DNA of 64,000 bases from Norana najaformis (lineage: Eukaryota > Annelida > Clitellata > Crassiclitellata > Hormogastridae), in contig OZ029921.1 of NCBI GenBank assembly GCA_964023275.1, positions 12,219,806-12,283,805 on the forward strand, given 5' to 3'. Within the stretch, counting starts at the first letter, position 1. Every line of letters starts with the position of its first letter. The translations under genes were made by a program, and so were the position numbers. The notes under the pieces are model-generated. The model saw only the letters and a list, made by a program, of their open reading frames with translations, was not told where the DNA came from and ran no database searches. Positions 56,085 to 64,000 of the stretch are shown piece by piece.

Positions 56085-56430
56085 TGCAACTGTAACCACT
56101 CCTAGAGAAACTTCTCAGAGGCACTTACGACCTCTCAACACAAAACCTTGATCAAAAACAAATGTTTTCAAGCTTTTACAAAAACAGACAAAAAAGGCCA
56201 AGAAGCTCATGTTGCCATTGCTAAGCTACTTATTCCAGAAAGATGGCTTATCAACTTCTAAGCTGGACTGTGGAAGTGTGGCCAGTAGGACAACCATGTC
56301 ACCTTGTGCAGCAGAGTGAAAAATTCTGCAGCCAAGAGTGGAAGAAACTGAGATGCAAAGCTTATAAGATAAGATGGAGCACAGCCTTTAAGACAATCAC
56401 ACATTGGCATTAGGATCTTAAACTCAATGT
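56085..56430 (-). mobile_element. L2-like LINE 3' end remnant
   Basis: Plus strand tgtaattgcaactgtaaccactcctagagaaacttctcagaggcac has the same layout as the inverted 3' ends at 4687 and 13540 (tail, then a GAGGCAC-type hairpin). Weak coding match on the minus strand. 56430-57165 shows nothing I recognise. Confidence 0.5.
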
Positions 56431-57164
56431 TCTACATAGGTAACAAGAGCAGCTCCTCCCTGTCATGACCCTGCTCGATTCTGCCGAGGTGAAGGAAGGA
56501 CATGATGAAATCTCACTCAAGCTGAAAGGGTGTTTCTATTTTTACTCATAACAACTACGGAGGTATTTACAACTAAAGTACAAATCTACCTTGAAAATCA
56601 CTCTAATAACAGTGTCCGAATCTGTTCGAGTTCAATCATCGGCAGAGTTCTTGTTTGCCACTCAGTTTCTGGAGTGTACTCTTGAGTGAGGCATAACCCC
56701 TCCTTAATATACGATGCGAATCCATTACCTCCCTCAGATCTACAGTCTAACGGTCCCCGCCAGATGTCCTCATTAACGTTTCCTTCAACATCTAGGTGTC
56801 CGTTTGATCAGAGCATTAATATCATCAGAGGGACTTCACCAGATGCCCTTGTTAAAGGCCCTATTTGATGGCTTAATAACCCCAGCGACGGTCTGCAGAC
56901 CGTTGCCCAATGGCCTCGTGCCACTAATTAACATCTGTCAAGTGTCAGCTCTGAAGGGGTCAGAAGTATGCACCAAGAGATGTGTATTATGTCTTCCCAG
57001 TGTTGCTGGTGACCGGGGGGGGGGGAGTCGTCGTTTGCTCCGGTGGCTCCTCGAACATCTTCTTTAATCAGCATCTTCTTAGATGACTGATTGACCGTGG
57101 TGAATTGTCTGCAGTGGCTGGCACAACTGCAACAACCCACACAAAACTGGATATGCCCAAACCT

Positions 57165-58060
57165 AGGTAATCGTAAATTGTAATCCCAAGATTTCTACAG
57201 CGCCCAACGAAAGCTGCGCTGCGGGGAACAGTTTATTCACAGGCGTTCAGTCAAAACAAAATCGATAGGCAAAAGGGTTCAGTTCCAGGTCAAGATCCAA
57301 AAGTCAGACGGAGAGACAGCATGGCAGCTATGGGGTGGTGGTGTTTGGGGTTGGAGAGGAGAGAGAGAGATAAGAGGAAGAAGGGGCGTCAGGATAGGAT
57401 CTGTGAAAGAGGTATGTTTTCAGTTTTGAGTGAAGGGCCGAAGCAGAAATTGCAAGGTACACTACTGTTTAGCTGAGCCACAGCATTTAAAACATGTTGC
57501 AGCTTATTAATGAGGGAAAGGGTAAGGTCTGCAAAAATGGCATTGCCATAGACAACTCTGGTGTACGTTAATGAAACCATCAGGGTCTTAGCAAGTGAGT
57601 TGTAACAGAACAGCATATAGTGTGAATCTGACACAAGGGAGTAAAAGCACTTTCGACACATGCTCTTCACATGCTCTACGAAGATCCATTCCAGGTCTAA
57701 GGTACATCCAGATCATGCACAGTAGCAAGGAAAATAACATCAGGGAAGTGGTATTGCTGATAAGGCAAAGTAATTTTAGAAATCTGCCCATGCTACCAAG
57801 CCAGATGAACTGCATTTTCCCAGAGGTGATTGAACAACATCTAGGCATGAAGCATCTCCTATGTCTGCAGCATTTCTCCACTAAGAAGAAAGCCTCTGCA
57901 GCTCTTTTGTAGACATAAGCCTCAGCATCATCAGCATACCGATATTCAGCAATTTCCAAAGAAGGACTAGGTTTAAATCAGTGACATAAAGGTCACAGAG
58001 GGACCTAAGATGGAATCCTGCAGAAGACCAAGTCACACCATGGACCAGACCCATCATGTG
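57165..58060 (-). mobile_element. L2-like LINE RT and 3' end
   Basis: Minus frames: EIAEYRYADDAEAYVYKRAA (YADD), LAKTLMVSLTYTRVVYGNAI and LINKLQHVLNAVAQL. The 3' UTR (gcgcccaacgaaagctgcgc inverted) matches 41068-41250. Upstream, DSILGPS marks the RT motif before YADD. Many frame changes. Confidence 0.7.
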
Positions 58061-58369
58061 AAGCCAAAACAAACAGCCTGACGTTGCCAGAGAAGAATAA
58101 GAGGAATGAACACAACCATGACAGAGGGCCAACCAGTGCACCAAACGATGTTTCAAGGGACTCTAAAAGAATGCCATGGTCAATTACTTGTTGTCAATGG
58201 TCTTATTCACAAATATGGTCCACAGGATAACCCTTGTCCTGGGTTGCACAAACCATCACTTTCTGTGCTTACCCCACCTGCATCATCAAGTGAGCCCTAA
58301 ACCCAAGTCAGCCACAGCTTCCCCCAGAAGTACTGATCAAACCCCCTTTTGTTCTGTTCAGTCTCTTCT

Positions 58370-58560
58370 GTCATTTTGTTCTCAACTTAGGACTTGCCCT
58401 TTTTAGTTGGCTCATCCACCACAGGCTGCGGCTCTATCTTAGTGGACTCACCTGGATATTGACCTGATTGTGCCTTGGCTTTGGTGTGCCACTGGTTGAT
58501 GCCTTGTGCATTAGATACCACACAACTGAAGTCATTAATCAGTAATAACAATACTGTCAC
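58370..58560 (+). mobile_element. L2-like LINE 3' UTR fragment
   Basis: Matches 2850-3000: CACAGGCTGCGGCTCT..TTAGTGGACT, TATTGACCTGATTG.GCCTTGG and GTGCCACTGGTTGATGCCTT. Non-coding tail only. Confidence 0.65.
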
Positions 58561-59015
58561 AAATATTGTTGCTCATAAAGTAAAATTTTTGCTCAGTCCA
58601 AGTCGGTCTTTAGAGGAAGTATTATACGTTTTTATGTATGTATGTATGTAGATACTTAGTATTACAGTGCAGACGTGTTAACACGAAGTCATGGGGGACA
58701 CACCTTCGAAACAGTGTGTAAACCAGTTCACGCATTAAATGGGACAATGTTGAAATATATCTCCTCTGCTACTTGGTCACCCACACTCCCCTATCCCCCC
58801 TGTTCCCTCCAGCCAAGCTCCTCCTTGCCTCTTTGCATGGTAGGCGGGTCTGTACCCAGTGGCCGCCCAGCCAGCCAACCTCTCTGTGGTCATGCCAGTC
58901 AGGTCATACCTGCCTTGTCCAGCTGATTCCCCTTCCTAACACGTTAAAACCAGTTCCAGCCAGACTTCCTTGTCCATCCCTCCAGCCCTAAATAGGTCCT
59001 TCCCACGGTTGAGTT

Positions 59016-59675
59016 GGTAACAGGACAATAACCCCCGGACAATAACCCCCCGGACAATAACCTCCGGACAATAACCCCCCATGCAAAAACCCCCCGGACA
59101 ATAACCCCCTATACTGAAACAGTACATACAGTAAAGAGTAGACATGAAAGAATGACTAAACATCCAAGAACTAAATATTAGACAATTATTAGACAATTGG
59201 GCACAGAGTAGACATGAAAGACTTACCATACATCAAAAATTAATTATTAGACAATTATTAGACAACTGGGCACAGAGTAGACATGAAAGAATTACCATAC
59301 AACATGAAAGAGGTCAACTACTATACAACAGAAATGGTTTATGGAAAATACAAAGTTTAAAAATTTGATCTATTTCTGTCCATGATGGAATTTATAAAAT
59401 CTGATCAACTAAAAGATAATCTTAGTTTTGAAGGTTATGTATACGTAAAGCAGAAAAATTTAGCAAATGGTGTAGTGTTGTTTGAGTGCGAAAAGAGGCG
59501 TATATGTCTAATAAATTAATATATAAACTGTATGATTAATATACATTATTTGTATATTTATATAATTAATATATCAGTATAGGGGGTTACTGTCCGGGGA
59601 GTTTTTGCATGGGGGGTTATTGTCTCGGGGTTATTGTCCGGGGGGTTATTGTCCGGGGGTTATTGTCCTATAACC
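59016..59675. mobile_element. Fold-back DNA element with about 100-bp arms of a 15-bp motif
   Basis: The left arm 59016-59117 starts GGTAACAGGACAATAACCCC; the right arm 59574-59675, read inward, starts GGTTATAGGACAATAACCCC. Both arms then carry repeats of GGACAATAACCCCCC, one variant CATGCAAAAACCCCCC, and end TATACTGA. They pair with only a handful of mismatches over about 100 bp. GTTGAGT flanks both ends (59008-59014, 59676-59682), a 7-bp target duplication (possibly 8 with one mismatch). The centre is AT-rich with a 70-bp tandem repeat. No transposase, so non-autonomous. Confidence 0.88.
59135..59305. repeat. 70-bp tandem repeat, about 2.5 units, inside the fold-back element
   Basis: AGAGTAGACATGAAAGA starts units at 59135, 59205 and 59274. 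Each unit includes ATTAGACAATTATTAGACAA. Non-coding. Confidence 0.85.
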
Positions 59676-60229
59676 GTTGAGTCACATGCCCATTTATTTA
59701 GAAGACACCCTCCCGCCTGTACGACTAATGCCAAGTTTGGAGGGATAAATGGAATAATACAGCCGCAAGAGTACGTCTTACAGATCATCTTCCAGTGATT
59801 CAAATAGCCTTATTCCTGGTAGTAAATCGGCGAGCCCGTATATTTAGCGCTACATTGCAGTTGTTGTACAACATGTTAACTGACATGGCATGTTAAGTTA
59901 ATATCTTTGGGGGACATACGACCACTTTGCGTTATGCGGAATCACGGGTAAACCGGGAGCGAGTCCACACAGTACACCTTTTAATTACTCCTCAAAACTG
60001 CTGCCTAGGTATTTTATTGTCAAAACACCCTACACTGGTAGACCAAGAGGTCAGTCAACCCTATCACCCCTCTCTGGATCACTGCGACAATCAATATCCA
60101 ACATCCAACAATTAACATCAAGCATCAACATGCCAGCTATTTACATGCTAACCACTAGACCATGCACATCACAGACTATCATGCACCCTCATATATGTAA
60201 GTCTAACAACTATCAAATTTGGGGCATCT

Positions 60230-60600
60230 ACAGGATTAATCACAATTATCCTGTCACTGCTCTGATATCTTTAGCTAATGCCAGTCTTCTGTCACCTAAC
60301 TGCTGCAATTCCCTTGTGACTGGCATCCAAAGGCTAATTTAGCCAAATTTTAAACAGTTCAAAACTCTTTGACCATAGCTACCATAAAATTTCCAAACTG
60401 AGAATATGCATCCTTAATTCTTAAATCAATACACTGGCTTTCCATAGCAAATTATCTTCAAACCTGGCTAATTGCCCATAAAGCTTTGCATTTTTACCAG
60501 CTACAGCATCTTCACCACTTGCCGACTCAGACCCGAGGTCGCACAGTTGCCAAGTGGCTAATGCATTGGCTTTCTTTAATCTAATGTAATCTGGAAATCT
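60230..60600 (+). mobile_element. L2-like LINE C-terminal remnant
   Basis: TALISLANASLLSPNCCNSL and VTGIQRLI equal the LANALVSSRLDYCNSLLTGI block of the 38.8 kb copy. A decayed C-terminus and tctaatgtaatct end follow. 59690-60225 has no feature I recognise. Confidence 0.6.
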
Positions 60601-60689
60601 TTATAGCACCATTACTGCATTGTTAGAGGTCTTCTCTGGAGACAACATGCACTGTTCCCCCAGCGGTGTGAGAAATGGGCAAGGGACTG

Positions 60690-63345
60690 TTAGGGCGTAC
60701 CCCATAAGCGACGAATTTATAATTAAGATGGCCTGGAACGTGGGAACCCTCAGGAGAGGTCTAAAAAGATCATCAACGCAGAGAACAGCAATAAACATGT
60801 TCTGCCTGCAGGAGACTCGAAGGACAGGACAGGGAGCTTAGAACCGGGAGATGGATATTAGTTGTTGAATAATGAAGGTAAAGACAAGCACAGACCACAC
60901 AGCCATAGGAGCAGATATAAACAGACATGTTGAAATGGATGCTGCAGGTTATGAGGGAGTACATGGAGGACAAGGTTTTGGTCATAGAAATCAGGAGGGA
61001 GAAAGATTCCTAGACATGGCGCAGGGATTGGATTTGGCCATCGCAAATACATACTTCAAGAAAATAGAAGAGCATAGAAAAACATACCACAGTGGAAAAT
61101 GTGCAAGCCAGATCGATTACTTGTTGGTGAGACAGGAGGACACGAAAAACATAAGAGATTGCAAGGTGATACCAGGAGAAGGGGTAGTCATCCAGCATAC
61201 AGTCCTGGTCATGAATATACAAGTGCAGAATCGACACCAGAAAAGAAAGAAGATCAAACAGAAAGAACATAACAGAACATGGAAACTGAAGGGAGATAAA
61301 AGAGATGCCTTCAGACTGGAAGTACAAACACGGCTTGCTGATACAGAAGAAGTAACAAGAGATAAACTGAAAACAAGCATGACAGAGGCAGCAAAGAAGA
61401 TATGTGGCATGACAAGAGGTCAAAAGAGACAAGAACAAGGAACCTGGCAGTGGACGAAGGAGGCACATAAAGCGGTAAAGAATAAGAAGGCTGCCTTTAA
61501 AAAGTGGCAGGCAGATCGGCAAGATGCTGCTCTAAAAGCAACATACAAGATAATGTGTAAGGAAGCAAAGAAGGCTGTAGCAATAGCCAAAAGCAAGGCA
61601 TTACATCATGTATATGAAGAACTTAACACCAAAGAAGAAGAGGCAAAGATATATAAAATAGCAAAAGCAAGACAAAGAAGTAAGCAGGATAAGCAACCAG
61701 CAAATGTAATTAAAGATAAAGATGGTAAGATGCTAACTGAGGAGGATGCTATCAGAGCCAGATGGAAGACATAATTTGAAGAACTGCTAAATGAAGAAAA
61801 TTCAAGGGAGCCATTAAAAAAAGCCTTTCCCGTGGCAGGACCAGAAAATGAAATTACCCGCAAAGAGATTGAGATAGCAATTGAAAAGATGAAAAACAAC
61901 AAAGCACCAGGACCATCTGGAATGACTGCCGATAAGTGTAAAGCACTTGGCGTGATGGTATCGAATGGCTATACATATTTTAAACGACTTTACGAAATAG
62001 GAAAGGCTGCCACAAGATCTGAAGGAAAGTGAAAAAATAGCAATACATAAAGGAGATATACTGGACTGTAGTAACTACAGAGGAATTAAGCTGCTGGAAA
62101 TTGGACTGAAAGTGTATGAAAGGGTGATCGAAGGGCGCATCAGGGAACGGGTCAAGCTACATGATAATCAGTTTGGCTTTAGACCAGGTAGAGGCATAAT
62201 GGATGCAATATTCATACTGAGACAGGTGCAGGAGAAAATACTTGAAGGAAACAACAAGAGATATTGGACTTTTGTAGATTTGGAGAAGGCTTTTGATAGA
62301 GTACCAAGAGAGGTCATATATAAGAGTCTGAGGAAAAAGAGAGTATCAGAAAAAATATTGCAACTGGTGAAATCAATATACGAAGATGCATAGACTTCAG
62401 TGAGGAGTAATATAGGAAACACAGTAAAATTTGATATTCGAGTGGGTGTACATCAGGGATCCTGCTTGAGTCCTCTCCTGTTCGTCATAGTAATGGATGC
62501 CACATAGGAAAATGTGAGAAGAGAAGTATCATGGGATATGATGACCTCATAGTGGCAGACGATGCAGCGACAAAGATACAAGGGCGTTTCACTGATTGGC
62601 AGAAGGCACTGGAGAGCAAGGGTCTTAAAATAAATATCAATAAAACAGAGACCATGGTATGTTTCAAAATGGATGAGACACTTGTGGTCAAGGACATTGC
62701 AGAAAATGCAATGAAACAAGTAGAAACCTTTAAATACCTTGGGTCGATAATGAATGCTAAAGGAGAATGCAAACATGATGTTAAGAACAGGATTAAAGCA
62801 GCATGGCCAAAAATGGAAAGACCTATCGGGTGTATTATGCGATGTCAAAATGCCAGTTTAACTCAAAGGAAAAGTATACAAAACAATGATAAGATCAGTG
62901 ATGATATATGGAGCAAAAGCCTGGACATTGATGGAAGAGGAGGAGAAGCTTTTGGAGAGAACAGAAATGAGAATGCTCTGATGGATACCTGGAATCTCAC
63001 TGAAAGACAAGAAAAGGAATGAGTATATCAAACAGATATTGGGAGTGGCATGTATATCTGACAAGGTATGAGAAGTCAGGCTGAGATGGTATGGTCAAGT
63101 GATCAGCAGAGCGGAGGAAAGCTGCATTAAAAGAATTATGACAGCAGAGGTTTACGGATGCCACAGTTGGGGACGACAAAAAAAGAGATGGGGAGACATG
63201 ATTCAGCAAGACCTAAAGCTTCTCAGACTGAAGAAAGAATACACTGGAGATAGAAACAAATGGAAAAGAAGGATCCATGTGGCTGATCCCTCCTTAGGAG
63301 GTATTAATACCAGCCAGAAGGAAAGAATTTATACATACTAAAAAT
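60690..63345 (+). mobile_element. RTE-like LINE, most of one copy
   Basis: Order: endonuclease start (FIIKMAWNVGTLRRG, MFCLQETR), endonuclease middle (DYLLVRQEDTKNIRDCKVIP), a Lys/Glu-rich linker (61240-61770), and the pre-RT segment KEIEIAIEKMKNNKAPGPSG. RT: LHDNQFGFRPGRGIMDAIFI, FVDLEKAFDRVPREV, VHQGSCLSPLLFVIVMD. The catalytic box reads YDD (GYDDLIVADDA), one codon short of YADD. C-terminal pieces follow: LKININKTETMV, VETFKYLGSIMNAKGE and the GRQKKRWGDMIQQDL block. Several stops and frameshifts. Confidence 0.85.
60872..61774 (+). pseudogene. RTE-like LINE endonuclease C-terminus and linker
   Basis: 300 residues open: HTAIGADINRHVEMDAAGYE and GFGHRNQEGERFLDMAQGLD (endonuclease after the GDFN position, here GADIN), YHSGKCASQIDYLLVRQ, then a basic linker to QPANVIKDKDGKMLTEEDAI just before the RT. 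The start at 60872 is only the first Met after a break. Part of the broken LINE at 60690-63345. Confidence 0.8.
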
Positions 63346-63500
63346 AACAGAGGGCCTAGGATAAACCCTTGAGGTACTGCACGCTGAATGGACTTTATAT
63401 AAGACAGGGTCCCATTGCATAAAACCTGCCGTTCTCTGTTATTAAGTTAGCTATTAAACCAACAGGGTGGCATCCCTTGCACCCCATAGAATTCCAGCTT
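63345..63500 (-). mobile_element. Fragment of the CR1/Jockey-like LINE family of 9.4-13.2 kb
   Basis: The minus strand gives LEFYGVQGMPPCWFNS, RQVLCNGTLSYIKSIQ and AVPQGFILGP. The 12.55-13.16 kb copy has LEFYGIRGLPLCWFRS, QQVLCNGILSQIKLIH and GVPQGSILGP. A short internal RT piece about 200 bp from an ITPR exon. Confidence 0.75.
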
Positions 63501-63695
63501 CTTTACTAGAATTGAATTCAAGTTCAATTATCCAAATTTTCATCAAATACAAATATTCAAAATATCCTATTATTTGGCTGAATATGGTGATTCAGAACAC
63601 TCTAAGAAACACTGAGGCCAAACAAACCAAAGTCATAAGAAAGCACACAAAACAAAAGCAAAATGATGCACCAGTTTATTGAAATGTGAATTCAC

Positions 63696-63795
63696 CTTGC
63701 TCATGATTGGCTTGTCTTCTTCTTTGTCAATTGGAATTGAAGTACTATGCACCCAGGTGTTTGTACATAAATGGCGCAATCGTACGAAAGAAGAT
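63696..63795 (-). CDS. ITPR: ITPR exon (end of MIR/beta-trefoil region); most upstream exon in window
   Basis: Exon of the inositol 1,4,5-trisphosphate receptor, the ER calcium-release channel opened by IP3. The minus strand reads [19 protein letters not shown] then [14 protein letters not shown], nearly the vertebrate ITPR sequence at the end of the second beta-trefoil (MIR) unit of the IP3-binding core. Splice borders are visible: acceptor ...attttag before position 63795 and donor AAG/GTGAAT after 63696. The 100-bp exon starts with the third base of a codon and ends in phase 0, matching the next exon at 52896. Reading past the donor gives residues unlike any ITPR. The 5' flank to 64000 is intron. 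Very secure by similarity to remembered ITPR sequences. Confidence 0.95.
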
Positions 63796-64000
63796 CTAAA
63801 ATAGTTTATCTCACTGACTTTCATCAAATGCATAAAAATTAATATGAGACCAACACACCATTAAAATAAATAAAATCTAGCAATAACATTAATAAAAAAT
63901 TACACTAGTTTAATGCACAAATAAAAATTTGGCTAATTTACTTAGTAAAGTTTAATCCCACTTCTGAAAGTTCTCCTGCACTGAGAAGCCAAATCCTACA

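Noticed and set aside
59016-59675. Telomere-like or CRISPR-like array
   Set aside because: The 15-bp repeats occur as two inverted arms with target duplications and no regular spacers, which fits a fold-back transposon.
1-64000. tRNA, rRNA or bacterial-type operons
   Set aside because: No cloverleaf, rRNA signature or ribosome-binding-site pattern was seen; spliced ITPR exons show that this is an animal genome.

Overview
Invertebrate animal chromosome, not a microbe or virus. The window lies inside one large host gene on the minus strand, the inositol 1,4,5-trisphosphate receptor (ITPR). Five exons are recognised, in transcript order 63795-63696, 52896-52736, 45999-45858, 28491-28333 and 20037-19865. 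All have AG/GT splice borders and compatible phases. Together they encode about 245 residues, from the end of the second beta-trefoil (MIR) unit through the armadillo/RIH half of the IP3-binding core. The IP3-contact residues equivalent to human ITPR1 R504, K508, R511, Y567, R568 and K569 are all present with the correct spacing, so the gene looks functional. Everything else is intron (6.7 to more than 19 kb each) packed with mobile elements. The mix (L2/CR1, RTE-like, R2/NeSL-like and I/Jockey-like LINEs, piggyBac, CACTA-like, pogo-like and hAT-like DNA transposons, Ty3/Gypsy fossils) fits a non-vertebrate bilaterian. I cannot name the phylum from sequence alone.

Layout. 1-9.4 kb: an RTE-like LINE wreck, L2 fragments, a piggyBac element (3128-4430) and CACTA-like element A (6301-8715). 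9.4-13.2 kb: a CR1/Jockey-like LINE interrupted by CACTA-like element B (10314-12622) and by a 93-bp insert. 13.5-18.75 kb: an L2 3' end, then a LINE interrupted by a near-complete, GC-rich I/Jockey-type LINE (15173-18221) with an 11-bp target duplication. 19-28.5 kb: ITPR exon, tandem UTR-like repeats followed by an R2/NeSL-like LINE, a Ty3/Gypsy gag fossil, ITPR exon. 29.4-42.7 kb: L2 copies, a TA-flanked pogo-like element (32516-35561), an L2 split by a second piggyBac (36455-37510), and a composite hAT-like unit (37747-42650) with exact 8-bp flanking repeats. 43-52.9 kb: SINE-like element, L2, ITPR exon, RTE-like LINE, second Ty3/Gypsy fossil, a long L2/CR1 RT copy, ITPR exon. 53-64 kb: L2 pieces, a fold-back element with about 100-bp arms made of a 15-bp motif (59016-59675), an RTE-like LINE, and the most upstream ITPR exon.

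The most notable system is the pair of CACTA-like elements. Each carries one intronless gene for the same 561-562-residue protein: a ZAD-like zinc module at the N-terminus, then a D..D..CxxC..E arrangement. Proteins of this type are common in invertebrate genomes as uncharacterised proteins. Here both copies sit inside terminal inverted repeats starting with CAC and flanked by 3-bp target duplications (TTA and TAA), which identifies the family as a probable transposase of the CMC (CACTA/Mirage/Chapaev) group.
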